This document shows, piece after piece, positions 11,557 through 25,695 of a stretch of DNA of 64,000 nucleotides; within the stretch, counting starts at the first letter, position 1, and every line of letters starts with the position of its first letter. Source of the stretch: Acanthamoeba castellanii str. Neff (Eukaryota > Discosea > Longamoebia > Acanthamoebidae); the NCBI RefSeq assembly GCF_000313135.1, contig NW_004457406.1:163509-227508 (forward strand), in the 5' to 3' direction. The position numbers and the translations under genes were made by a program. The notes under the pieces were generated by a model. That model worked only from the letters and a program-made list of their open reading frames with translations. It was not told the origin of the DNA and did no database searches.

Positions 11557-13144
11557 ATGCGCAGGACAGTGGTGAGTACGTTGTTTGCTCCTCGGCGTCT
11601 TAGCGCCGTTGGCGGCGCGCGGCGCTTGCTTAATGCGACCGGCGCCGCCGTTGACGACCTCGAACAACGGCAGTTGGAGAGTTTTCGCATCTTTAACGAC
11701 CACAGCGGCAAGTTTCGGGTGGCCGTCGTCAACCGGTACGCACTGTACACGCTTCTTTCGATTTTTATTTTAAAATAAAAAAATCATTTAATTATTCCAG
11801 AATTTTTACTATTAAAAACAAACGGTGTGCAGGTGCAACATGGACTGCTTCTTTTGCCACAACGAAGGGATGGACAACCCGCGACGCTCGGCCGCGCCCC
11901 TCGGCGCAGCAGACCCCCTATCCGGTGGTGGTGGCCATCAGCCGGCGGCGGCGGTCAACGGTGCGGCTGCGAAGAAGCGCGACCCGCTCAAGCGCAAGGG
12001 GCCATCGGTACTCTCCACCGAGCAGCTGCTGGGCATCATGAACGCCTTCACCCGCCTCGGCGGCAAACAGATCAACGTCACAGGTGACCCGCACGACACG
12101 ACACACGACCCACACGACACACGCTCATGTAACACACACACAACACGACACACGCATAGGTCGGGGAACCGCTAGCGCACCCGGAGATCAACGCCATCCT
12201 GCGTGGCATCGACAAGCGCAACACGCGCGTGGTGCTCAACTCGAACGTGTTGCTCGCGCAGCGATTGTTGAAGGAGCCCAAGATCGACAATGTCGACGCC
12301 ATCTACGCGAGCCTGCACACCACCTCGCCGCAGGACTTTCGCGAGAAGCTGGGCACCGCCGCCTCGGCCGCCCGTTCGGTCATGGACAACATGGTCCTTC
12401 TCAAGCGGCACGGCTACCGCGTCCAGATCAACTACTCGCTGGGCGACTACAACAAGGCCGAGTTCGCGCGGGTGCTCGACTTTGCGGTGGCGCAGGGCAT
12501 TGACCTGAAGGCCATCGCCCTGATCCGGCCCAACGATGACCCGCAGTTCTACGGCGGCGAGTGGATCAACCCGCAGTGGGTCGAGCGGGTGGTCGACGAG
12601 CAGCACGGCCTGCGGCGCGTGGCCCAGCGCGAGGGCTTCGGCGGGCGCACCACCACCTGGCAGCAGCAGCAGCAGGGCGGGCAGGGCGCGATGACGGTCG
12701 AGATCAAGAACGTGGCCACGGGGCGGCTCATCACCGACTACTGCAAGGGCTGTCGCTACGTCAAGCAGTGCGGGTGCGTACATGTCAACTCTTGGTTGAT
12801 GTTCTACATGGTGCTGACGTGGCATGGTAACGTGGCTGCTGACGTGGCGTGGTGATGGTGGTTGGGAGCAGGGAGGGCATCTATGCGCTGAGGAGCGGGG
12901 TGGACGGGCTGTGGAAGCCGTGCCTGCTCAACCAGGACAAGTTCGCGCGGATCGAGGGCGAGGAGCAGCGAAGTTATCGCGACCAGATCCTGCACCACAT
13001 TCACTCGTACGCTTGTCTCTCCTCGATGATAAAGACATCCTTGGATGTGGCCATGTGGCGGTGGAGCTGACCTGCGGTCTTCTTGTGAGCAGCATGGTCG
13101 GTGACTGGTCCAAGGCCCAGTTCTCCACGGGCGCTCCGATGTAA
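11557..13144 (+). CDS. MoaA-like radical SAM protein with mitochondrial-type leader
   Basis: Exons 11557-11735, 11833-12083, 12160-12773, 12872-13006 and 13093-13144. The N-terminus (RRTVVSTLFAPRRLSAVGGARRL in two blocks of basic and small residues) looks like a mitochondrial targeting sequence. Exon 2 opens with the radical SAM cluster motif CNMDCFFC (CX3CX2C) and has a low-complexity Ala/Gly insert not seen in MoaA. Later features are SAM-binding INVTG/GEPL, NSNVLL, ASLHTTSP, and a C-terminal Cys set with DYCKGCRYVKQCG and GLWKPCLLNQDKF, like the second Fe-S site of MoaA (GTP 3',8-cyclase, molybdopterin pathway). Function as MoaA is plausible but the C-terminus is not a standard match. The junction at 12083/12160 is out of frame by one base precisely in the TGGEP motif; see findings. 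Confidence 0.72.
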
Positions 13145-13587
13145 AGAGCTGGCTCCACTGCTGAGCGTCAACCGAGTAGCACTGCAACCATCACGTACAA
13201 CCATCATTGTCAGACTTCACTTGTCTCTTTTGTAGAAGACACTTTATTGTACAGATCTTTTCACCACACACCTTCCGGTCTCGCCATGTTGTCTTGTTGT
13301 CGTTGAAACACCAACACCTTGTGGCTCTGGTGACCTTGTAGGTACCTTGTGGAGAGCAAAGGCATCCTCCACACGGTGACATGGGTTGCGTTCTCCACTT
13401 CATGTGCCCTTTCTGCTGAAGCGTGATCCCACATTATCTGGCAAAGCGTCATACGGCTTCACGGCGTGCTTGTTTCGCGCAGCATTTGTGAGACGAGTAG
13501 CGCCCCCCCCCCCGCACACCTACAACAAGGGCAGATTGAAGCAGCAATTCACAAACCTCTTCACACCTCGCAGCACGACACAGCAAG
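13145..13587. other. Intergenic region
   Basis: Between the radical SAM gene and P5C dehydrogenase. No convincing gene. It carries a C10 tract at 13503-13512 and otherwise unremarkable UTR-like sequence. The region next to 13560 is likely the leader of the dehydrogenase mRNA. Confidence 0.4.
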
Positions 13588-16317
<2,730 letters not shown>

Positions 16318-16463
16318 TCTGCCGGCAGGCCTCTTCCACCATTGTCGCCGCCTTGTTCTGCTCCGCTCACTTCTTGCAAGCTTTGGCCACAACAAAATTG
16401 ATGTTTCTTCTTGAACCTTGGTTGATGGTGCTGTGGCAGCACCAAGGAAGGAGCATGTGCGCT

Positions 16464-19400
16464 TTACATGGGCAGGTGGAGGCTGTCGGTGGTGTCGAAC
16501 CAGGAGGGGACGACGGGCTTGTGTGGCGAGGACATGGACGACTTGTCCAGGCGCCGCGGGTTCTCGCCCATGAGGGGCCACAGGAGCCGCTTGACCAGCT
16601 CCAGCTTCTGCTTGTTGACGTCGTTCTCCCGCCCGGGCTTGCTCTTGGGCGTCTTGAACAGCTTGCGCCGGAACTCCTTCTCGTAGTACTCCGCCACCGT
16701 CTCCGACTGCAGCGACGCAATCGTCCTATCGGGCCTGTGTGCCGTGTGCCGTGTGCCGTGTGCCGTGTGCCGTGTGCCGTGTGTCGTGTGTCGTGTGCGT
16801 GTGCGTGTCGTGTCTTGTCAGACGGCGGCTGTCAAGTCATGGTGAGTCGGGAGGGGAGGGGTTACTTACCAGGAGGACTTTTTGCGGAGGAGGAAGACGA
16901 AGATGTCTCGCACGGCGGTCAGCAGGAGGGCCGAAGCCGTCTGCGCCGTCTGCTTGTCGTGCAGGGATCGGAGAAGCGCGCTCAGGAGCTCCTTGCCCAC
17001 CAGCTCCTCCATCACCGGATGATACAGCATGCCGTTCTCTGATCGGTGGAACGTGTCGTCAGTAGGGCCGAGCAATAAAAAGAACGAAGAGAAAGAAGGA
17101 AAGAGAAGAACGACGATTTAGGGGGGGGGGAAGACGCACGATCGAGGACGGAGAGAAGCCGCGGGACGAGGGGGAGTGCGCGCATGAAGGCTTGGGAGTC
17201 GGGCCAGTAGTGGACGAGACCCACGAGACCGCGCATCAATTGCACCGCCACAGCCTGTTAGCGTGTGTGTGTGTGTGTGTGTGTGTGTTCTCATTGATCA
17301 GGCGGAGAACAGGAAACGGTTGATTGGGGGGGGAGGGGTGGTACCTCCTGGGAAAGCAGCGAGGCGGCGAGGGGCGACGGCCGGAACATCTCGCCCTTCT
17401 TGGTGCCCTCGCTGGCGGCCAGCAGGATCGACTCCATCAGCGCCGCGTAGTCCCTGCAGCCAGCGCCACGTCATTCATCGTCAGTTGAAGTTATAACTCG
17501 ACACTTGTACGACTTGACCCACGAATAAGAAGACGACGACGACGACGACACGAGAGAAAAGAAGGGCCAGCGGTCGTAGTGGTCATACCGAGTGAGGTCA
17601 CGAAGCAGCTTCTCCTCCACCAGCTCATCCGCTACCGAGCTCGATTGCCTGCGTAAAAGAAGTTGTCAGCCTTTTATTTATAACTAAAAATCTCGAATAA
17701 ACAAAAAATAAAATAAATAAATAAAAATAAATAAACGAGAGCAATAAATAAATGATAAATAAATATATATAGAAATAAATAAATAAATACGCACGCTTGG
17801 CCCTGGGTTCGCCGCTGCATCTCGGCCCACGAGGCGAAGAGCCGCTTGACGAAGAAGTCGAGCAGCTGCGGCAGGATCGCGTGGAGCATGGCCCACCACG
17901 GCTGCGGGCAGTTCTGAACAAACGGGATCACGAACTGCTCTGCTCTCGCGCGACACTCCCAGGTAAGTACTACACACGTGTGTGTGTCGTGTCGTTGGTC
18001 GTGTCGTGTCGTGTCGTGTCGTGTCGTGTCGTGTCGTGTCGTGTCGTGTCGTGTCGTGTCGTGGTAGAGGAGGAACGCAACTGAGCAGCGGGGCGAGATG
18101 TCGGTTCTGCATGTGGACCAGGTGGACGAACACGTATTCGAGCAGCATGCGCTCGATCCCCTTCGAGTAGAAGTCCTCGCCGTAGGTCGTCATCCGGCCG
18201 AGCAGAGCATACCTGACATACCACACAGACAGAGCAACAACACCACCAGTTTGATCAATGTTAGTGTTGCATAGCAACAACCGAAGAGGCCAGCTTGATT
18301 GATTTTGATTGATTGATTGATGGGGGGAGGGGGCAAGGGGGTACGAGTTCATGCGCATGGAGCTGAGCCACGAGGTGGCGCTCTTGATCTGGGAGCCGAT
18401 CGTGGTGGGCTGATCCTCCAGCTTCGTGTACTGGCCTGCACCCGCACACACACACACACACACACACATCACCACCACCATCATCAGCACCCCGGGGCGT
18501 GGCCTCGGTCGTGCGTGGGCACCCAACGTACCCAACAACTCGGCCACGGCCTTGTTGTCAAAGTCCAGAACGTGGTGCATGGCGAGCGGCAGCTGCTCCC
18601 TGTTCGAGAGAGAAAGAAGAGAAACAAAAAGAAAAACCATTAATGGTTGAAGGCCGCGTGGTGGTGGTGGTGGTGGGGGGGGGCAAAGAGGTGGCGTACC
18701 GGACTTCGGGGGTCCAGATGGTGTGGATGCTGCGGAGGAGGGCCAGCAGGTTGGGCAGGATCTGCATCAGCGTGACCGACATCGGGTGCCGGTACGCCCC
18801 CTCCCGCGCCCCGCTCAGGAAGCCGCCCTGTCCACCCACCCACGCATCAGCTGCTGCACCGCCCTTTTGATTCGAACACGGCACACACACACGACAACGG
18901 CACACACGGCACACACACAGGGAGAGAAGGGAATGGGGTACGGCGGCGAGCTCCTGGGGGTCCTTGGGCACGGCGGCTCGCTTGGCGACGGCGAGGAAGG
19001 TGTTGAGGAGGTGGTACATCTTGCGCACGCCCATGGACTGCTGCAGCGACACCGTCGCCGGCGAATTCTCCTCGAGCGGCCCCTGATGTATGTCACCACC
19101 ACCAGCCACCAGCCACCAGCCACCAGCCACCAGCCACCAGCCACCAGCCACCAGCCACCAGCCACCACCGACACGACGTGGCATAGCAACAACGACACGA
19201 CAACGGTGAGTGGAGGGAGTGGGCGGTGAAGATCGATGATCGAAAGAGAGAGAGAGACGCACCTGCAGCTTCTGCTTGGTGATGACGCCGATGAAGTCGA
19301 GCAGGGCGGGCACGTCTGAGACGAGGTTCGTCAGCATGGACGACGTCCATTCCTGTGTGTCTTGTGTTGTGTGTGTGTGTGTGTGTGTTGCCGACGTCAG

Positions 19401-22400
19401 CAATTGATGAGGAAAAGCCCGCGGGCTCATCGGTTGGGTTACCTCGAGCGGCGTCTTGAGCACAGCCAAGACAAAGGCCTCCTGCTTCGCCAGATTCCTG
19501 AACGCGTTGCTATGGAACGACACATACCAAGCGCGCAGATAAGGAAATTATGACCATAATTCACTGAATGTAGGGGGAGGGCGAGGCGTAGAAGGTACCT
19601 CACAGCGACGAGGGCTTCGATGAGGTTGGCCTTCTCCTCCTCGAGCAGGAGGCCCTGGGCGTAGATCTGGCCGATCATGTTAAGGATGCTCTCGAGGTGC
19701 GGCAGCAGCGCGTCGGGGATCTCGTTGCAGATGTAGATGAACGTCTGCGAGGCCCGCCGGCGCGCCTGCGTCGTGCTGACCGACAGATCGGTGACCGACG
19801 CCGCGCTCAGTTCCTCCGGCGGCCGGAACGTCACCAGCTCCAGCAGCTGCACGACCACCACCACCGCAGTGTCGTCAGCGAGGAATGTAAAGCATGCCAC
19901 GCTCGTGTGTGTGTCGTGTGTGTCGTGTGTGTCGTGTGTGTGTGTCGTGTGTGTGTGTCGTGTGTGTCGTGTGTGTGTGTGACATACCTTGGGCAGCACG
20001 TGCTGCAGGGCGGCGGGAGCGAACGCGTAGTAGGAGCAGAAGCCCTTCCACGCCTCCACCAGGCACGTCAACAAGAGCGAGTTCTGGCCGACAAGAACGA
20101 AGAACGGAGAACGTGAGCGTGACGCGAAGGAAATAGAACGAAGAGAGGAGAGCGCACCGTGGCTTTGTAGTTGTAGAGGAGACCCAGCAGACTTTCAACG
20201 CACGCGATGGCCGCGGCCTGGGTCGATTGAAAGCAAGAAGTGGTGGTGGTGCGGAGGTAAGCAGCCAAGCAAGTCGCCGACACGAGAGAATGAAAGAACG
20301 AAAGGAAACAGAAAGGCGCACGTTGCTCTCGGGCTGCGAGAAGATGCCGGCGAGGCCACGGAGCGCGGCTTCCACGTGGAGGATGGCCCCGTCGAGGCGG
20401 ACGTACGTGTAGCTCGCCTTCGTCACCCCTGCGCGGTCGTGGTCGTGAGCTCAGCTGAAAACAACAACACCAACAAACGAACAAATCGTACCTGGAGGGA
20501 TCTCTGCGACGAGGCACGCCTGTAATCGCTCGCCGGCGGTGCGCAACGCGAGCTCGGGCTGGGCGAGAGGAGAGAGATTGGGTCATAAGTCTGCTGGTCC
20601 AAGGGACAAGAGGACCCCTTGAAGGGGGGGGGCGTGAGTAGGGGGCAAGCACCTGTTTGGCGGCGATGGCGGTGTAGACCTCGCAGGCCCTGTGCCGATA
20701 GGTGCCAAAGACCGTCGTGTAGGCCTCGGCGTCCTCATAATCGTTATCAATGTACTCGATTGTGGCCTGTGTGCGTGTGCGTGAGTGTCGTGTGCGTGAG
20801 CCGAGAGCACACACACACACACACACCGCATAGAACGAGGTGTCCATAAGGCAAGAGTGAGTCTGCGTACGTGCAGCGCGGCCGGGTATCCGGCGCGTTC
20901 GGCGTCGCTCAGCTCGTAGGGGATCTTGAAGTCCTTCATGTCGCACGCGGCCAGCATCTGCGGGAAGAGCGACGCCAGCGACGGGTGGTTGCCCATGGCC
21001 TCGTTCTTCAAAAGCATGTTCCAGAACGTCAGGGCCTCGATGCTGATCTGGAGCGACGCGTGCTGCGCCACCATCACCATCAACGCCAAATATCTGTCGA
21101 CACCAAAGAGCGAAAGAGAAGAGAAAGAGAGAAGAGCGATCGTTCTGTCAGCGCTGGGGGGGGGGAACAAACAAACAACGCAGGGCCAGAGCTCGCGTAC
21201 TTGTCGTAGTTGGGAGGAATCTTGGTGTCGGCGAATTGGAGGTGCTTCTGCCCCAGCAGCGACAGGAACTGGAATAGGGCGGTGGGCGAGGGTGGGGTGA
21301 GGGCCGGCACAAACTCGCGAGTGAGAAAGGAGAGGGGGAGGGGCCAAACCGAAGCGAGCTTGACGTGGAAGCTGTAGTCCTCCTCGGGATCGGTTCGGGC
21401 GGCGAGCGCCGTGCTGATGGCCTCCAGGTGGTCAAAGCCGAACAATATCTGGTTTGAGAGGGTGGACAGGAGGAAGTCAGCGTCGACGGTTCGCATTGTC
21501 GCGCACGACACGCACGACACGCACCTTGAGCTTGTTATGCGGGTTCGGGGCCTGGCCGAGGACGAGCAGCAAGCACTCACACGCGAGCTGATGGCCCGAA
21601 GGAGGAAAACGAGAGTTGAGTTAAAAGAGACGTGAAACGTCGGGTTGGAATCTCTCATGAGACATCATAATGGTATGGTACCGTGCGAAACTGGGTGTCT
21701 TGGAGCAGGGCGCTGAACACCAGGGGGAAGTCGTTGGCCAGAACCAGGCTGGTCCGCACAAAAACAACAAGTGTACAAGTGTAAGGGTAACCACAAATAC
21801 ACAAATATACAGACACAACAAACATAAAAGGCAAAACGTAAATAAAATGGAAAGAGGGAGCGTACTCGATCGGTGTCCATTCGAGGTAGGCCGCGATTGT
21901 GTTGAGCACCGCCGTGACGAGGTGGGCGTGCTTTTCGTTCCCTGTGCACGGAGACCAAGCCTCTTCAGACTCAAACGAAACGAAACGCCAAACGAAACGA
22001 AACGTAAACGAAACGAAGAGAGTGGGGCAAGGTACGCATTTGCATGAAGAGCTGGTACTGCATCTCGATGAACTTCTTGAAGAAGGCCATGATGTCCTGG
22101 AGCGCGTTCGTCAGCGCGACGTTCATCGCCCGGCGGCGCTTGTCGCTCAAGTGGTCGTTGTACACTCGAATCTCCTCCACTAGGTCCCGCAGCGTGATGA
22201 GGATCAACTCCAGCTGGGTGTCCTACTCATGTCGTGGCACACCGCGACGGGGGTGAGTGCACATTCTCCGCACCACACGACATGACCGCACACGCACATA
22301 CACGCACACACGTCATCGCACACGCGCCACCGCACACGCACACGCGCAGGGAAGGAAGGATGGCGTACGCCCTGTCCAGCGATGGTGACGAGCTGCTCGA

Positions 22401-23188
22401 GGAACGTGGGCCATTTGTCGGGCCAGTCGCGAGCTGCGATCAGAATGATCATGGCCACGGCCTTTTCCTTGATGAACCTCTTCTCCACCGACAGGTCCTT
22501 CGTGCCCTGCTCGCGCCCATGCGACAATACAATAAAATAAAATAAAATAAATAACAAGAAATTAGAACGTCAGTCGGGCGCAACGAGGTGGTGGTGATGA
22601 GGTGTGGCGCCATCTTAAGGAGGAGGAGGACCTGGGCGAGATAGGTGAGGACAGCCGTGCGCACGTTCTCCTTGCCGGCATGCGTGAGTCCGTCCCAGTG
22701 GCGGCGAATGAAGTGCTCCAGCAGGTGGAACCCAAAGAACCTCTGTGCATACCGCGGCAGACACCATACAAAACTCCCACAATAAGCATCACACGCTGGC
22801 GTGCCGGCCGGCAGTACCCGCCGCAGGGGCGCAGGAAACGTACGACTTCGTCGGCGAGGTTCTTGTCCATGAGAGCGTAGGCGTACAGCTCATGGGGCAT
22901 GTCCGTCTTTTTGAACTCGTCCAGGAACTGTGCAGGAGGGGAGCATGCGCATGAATTAGGACATAGGCGGATGATCGAGACTACGTCTTTGATTGCGCGG
23001 CACAACCTCAATCATGTGGAATTTGTGTATAATCTGGACAAAATCTTAAGATGGGGAAATTGAAAATCGGGATTTACCTGCTGAGCGGCTCGCCTGTGGT
23101 CCGGCGTGGCTGCAGGAGAATGGATTGTGGAAACCGCGCGCTGCAAATTGTCCAACGTTCCATCATCAAGCCGCCTGGCGCCCTGCAT
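16464..23188 (-). CDS. Exportin-5 / HASTY-like karyopherin
   Basis: About 28 exons on the minus strand encode roughly 1,150-1,200 residues of HEAT repeats. Exportin-5 carries double-stranded RNA hairpins such as pre-miRNA, and some tRNA-eEF1A complexes, out of the nucleus with RanGTP. Blocks matching XPO5 rather than XPO1, 4 or 7: FFGFHLLEHFIRRHWDGL, KRFIKEKAVAMIILIAARDWPDKWPTFLEQL, AVLNTIAAYLEWTPIEY, FDHLEAISTALAARTD, IPDALLPHLESILNMIGQIY with EEEKANLIEALVAV, LMQILPNLLALLRSIHTIWTPEV, and a C-terminal YYEKEFRRKLFKT tail. Start is the ATG at 23188 before RRLDDGTLDNLQRAV; the last exon ends with SLHLPM. Introns are short and several carry microsatellites. It is divergent from the HAD-like gene with a shared 173 bp promoter. 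Orthology to XPO5 is likely, but a search against all exportins would settle it. Confidence 0.8.
18001..18060. repeat. Perfect (GTGTC)12 microsatellite
   Basis: Twelve uninterrupted GTGTC units lie in an intron of the exportin gene; the transcript reads GACAC. Looser copies flank it on the left from 17980. Confidence 0.95.
19097..19168. repeat. Heptanucleotide (CCACCAG)n minisatellite
   Basis: About ten tandem copies of the 7-mer CCACCAG within an intron of the exportin gene. A seven-base unit would shift frame if translated, and this agrees with its intronic place. Confidence 0.9.
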
Positions 23189-23245
23189 CTTCACTCTCTC
23201 ACAAAATCACTGCGGTGGTGTAAATTGTTTCCTCCTTTTTTCTGT

Positions 23246-23255
23246 CCCGCCAAAA
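23246..23255 (-). promoter_or_regulatory. E2F-like site in the exportin / HAD divergent promoter
   Basis: CCCGCCAAAA on the plus strand reads TTTTGGCGGG on the minus strand, the canonical E2F consensus. It lies 58 bp upstream of the exportin start and 107 bp upstream of the HAD-like start. Confidence 0.5.
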
Positions 23256-23267
23256 ACGCGGCCAGCG

Positions 23268-23285
23268 TTCTCGAACCTTCTCGAA
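23268..23285. promoter_or_regulatory. Perfect four-unit heat shock element
   Basis: TTC (23268), GAA (23273), TTC (23278) and GAA (23283) alternate at exact 5 bp spacing, the HSF-binding array. It sits in the 173 bp between the divergent exportin and HAD-like genes, so it could act on either. Pattern is seen directly; heat regulation is inferred. Confidence 0.6.
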
Positions 23286-23361
23286 GAAAAACTACAACTT
23301 TTTCAGGAAATTAAAAGAAAAGGATTTTCCCTGCATAGATCTGCGTGTAGAACAAGACGTG

Positions 23362-25402
23362 ATGATGGAAGCGCCCAAGGTCGAGCAGGCCTCTCCTGAG
23401 GTGGCAAAGGAACTGGGGGAGGAAGACGATGCTGTGACGGCCTACGTGGCCCGATTCGCGGGCCTTCCATCTCGCGTTCGCATTCTGCCTGCCGATGGTT
23501 CCCTCCGCCCCCTCCTCGCCCTCGCCGGCTACCCAGGTGAAGAAGATGAAGAGGAAGACAAGAAGAAGCAGGCAACCGAGCAGCAGCAGAATCAAAACGA
23601 AGATGGAGAAGAGGAAGCATCTGGCGGCAGCGACGTCGTGAATCCAAAGAAGCAATGCGTGCTCGAGGGCGTAGTGGTCGGGCTCGACTTCGACCAGACC
23701 CTCGTCGTGGGGGCGGGCCTGGGCGCCGGCACTGCAGGCGGCGGGGTCCGCGTGCGCGGGGGCGACGACACCGTCACCACCCTGCAGACCCTGTGGGCCG
23801 CCGGCGCCCGCCTGGCCGTCGTCACCGCCGCCGCCGCCTCCCCCGACAACGCGCGCCTCATCGCCAACCTCCTCCGGCGCCTCGCCCTCGCCCGCGAGTT
23901 CGCCTCCGCCGCCCTCGACACCGCGCCCCTCCTCACCCTCCTCCGCTCCCTCGCCCCTCCCGCCGCCGCCGCCGCCACAGCCGCCGACGCTGCCTCGACC
24001 GCCGATGCGGCGACGACGGAGGAGACGACGACGACGAGGCCGGCGACGGCGGACTGCGAGCAAACGGAGAAGGAAGAGGAGGAGGTGAAGGAGGAGGAGA
24101 GGGAGAAGAGGGAGGAGAGGAGGAGGAGGCTGGAGCGGGAGACGAAGCGAACGGTGGCGCTGCTGGCGCTGTCCACGGGGCGACGGCCGGGCGACCTGGT
24201 TCGGATCGGGCACTCGACCATCGCATTCGACGCCGCCCGCTCGAAGGTGGGGACGCACTCTCAGCTGCCTTTAGGGCAAACCGTGTGTGTGCATTGCTGA
24301 CATTCCGCTTCGATGACGTGTAGGCCACGTACCGTCTGGCGCAGATCACGGGTCCCAACGCCGGCGGCTGGTCGGCACTGCAGAGCCTCGCCGCCCACGA
24401 GGTTTGTTATTTGATTATTTGATTATTTGACTATTTTATTATTTAAAATGATACATGTGCGTGTGTGGTGTTCGGCACACAGGAGCGTGAGCTGTGTGCG
24501 GTCGACTGTCTGGCGGCCTACATGGACCTCACCGCCTCGCGTCGCACGCGCGAGGGCGCCAACATACCCGATCGCCTCCTCCTTTCTCTGTACGCGCACA
24601 CACCGCACACACAGCGCTCGACTCTGCGATGGCGAACGATGGATCTGATCAATGGATCGCTTGGTAGGGACGAGGAGGAGAACGGGGTGCTCGACGAGAA
24701 CGCCGTGTCGAAGCTGCTCGAGGAGGTCCTCGTGGAGGCCGGCATCAACCCGCAGTCGCCCGAAGGTTTGCACCCCACCCGCACGCCCTCAATTTCATTG
24801 TAGGCTCACCTCCACCGCGCCTGGGTGTCGACACACACACGTGCGTGTGTGTGGTGTGTGTGTGTGTGTGTGATTGGGGACGGCCAGCACGCGAGCTCTT
24901 CCAGGATTCGGCAGAGTTGGTCACTCTGGACGGAGGGGTCAAGATAGCGCGCTATCGCCACATCATGTGCGCTCGGTACCGTAGCTTCTCCTCCTTCAAA
25001 GACGACACGATACACGACACGACACGACACTCACCAGCCATGGCTGGGTGGTTCGGCAGGTACAACAAGCCGGAGGCGCTACTTGACTTTGTGACGCGGC
25101 TCGGGCAGACGCCACCAAAGAAGATTCTGTTCGTGGACGACAACTCGGACAACGTGTTCAACATGTTCCACTTCTTCGCCTCGCGTCAGCTAGAGCAGCT
25201 GGCCGCCGGGTACCGACACGACACGACACGACACACGAAGAATGCGCTGACCTGTGGTGGTGGGGGTGATGATGTGAGCAGGAGTGCGGTGGAGGAGACG
25301 ACGAGCGTCATCAGCTGTTGGTTTCCCCCGCCCGAGGGCGGCAAAGCCGAATCGCACGATCCCCACCTCCTCGCCCTTCTTCGCCGCATGGCCGCCCTGT
25401 GA
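23362..25402 (+). CDS. HAD-phosphatase-like protein with embedded tyrosine-recombinase-like segment
   Basis: Seven exons join in frame: 23362-24246, 24324-24401, 24483-24588, 24668-24765, 24888-24975, 25060-25209 and 25282-25402. Residues 100-160 hold HAD motif I (VGLDFDQTL) and motif II (LAVVTAAAASPDNA). After an Ala/Thr/Glu-rich linker, residues about 260-390 resemble the core of a tyrosine recombinase of the DIRS/phage-integrase type: VALLALSTGRRPGDLVRI (Arg I block), a strand-rich stretch, ELCAVDCLAAYMDLTASRR, and a helix ENAVSKLLEEVLVEAGI. The HxxR and Tyr blocks are not seen. The HAD part then resumes with GVKIARY, YNKPEALLDFV and motif IV KKILFVDDNSDN. Clean exon joins argue for one gene. 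HAD identity is firm and DUF2608-like; the insert is inferred from motif layout. Possible substrate is unknown. Confidence 0.65.
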
Positions 25403-25695
25403 GTGCTGCACCAAACCAAAGCCACTACTTCATGTGTTCGCGACTCTTTAGCCACGAAAGTGCTCGGCGCTACCGACGCAAGAAGATGGAGCGGAAAGAA
25501 AGAAGCCGCCCGCTTCTACTGCGCAGTTGTGTGTTCCATTGAATGCTGGTTGTGTTCTATTGTAATCAATCTTCATAATCTGTTCAAAGTTGTTCGAAGC
25601 CGCGGCGAGACGCAACCGGCTGAAGACGAGCCCGGCTGCTGGTGCGTGCTGCTGCTGTGCTCCTGGCGGTGGTGGTGCGCCCGTTAACGGGCCAC

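Noticed and set aside
12084..12503. Frame continuing the radical SAM exon 2 by plain GT-AG splicing
   Set aside because: It gives an Arg/His/Pro-rich product without any radical SAM features; the other frame is plainly the conserved one.
17980..18065. Regular repeats that might be a CRISPR-like array
   Set aside because: Five-base units without spacers, inside an intron of a eukaryotic gene.
23311..24258. Minus-strand 315-codon open frame
   Set aside because: Antisense to the HAD-like exon 1; Arg/Leu-rich low-complexity product of GC-rich sequence.
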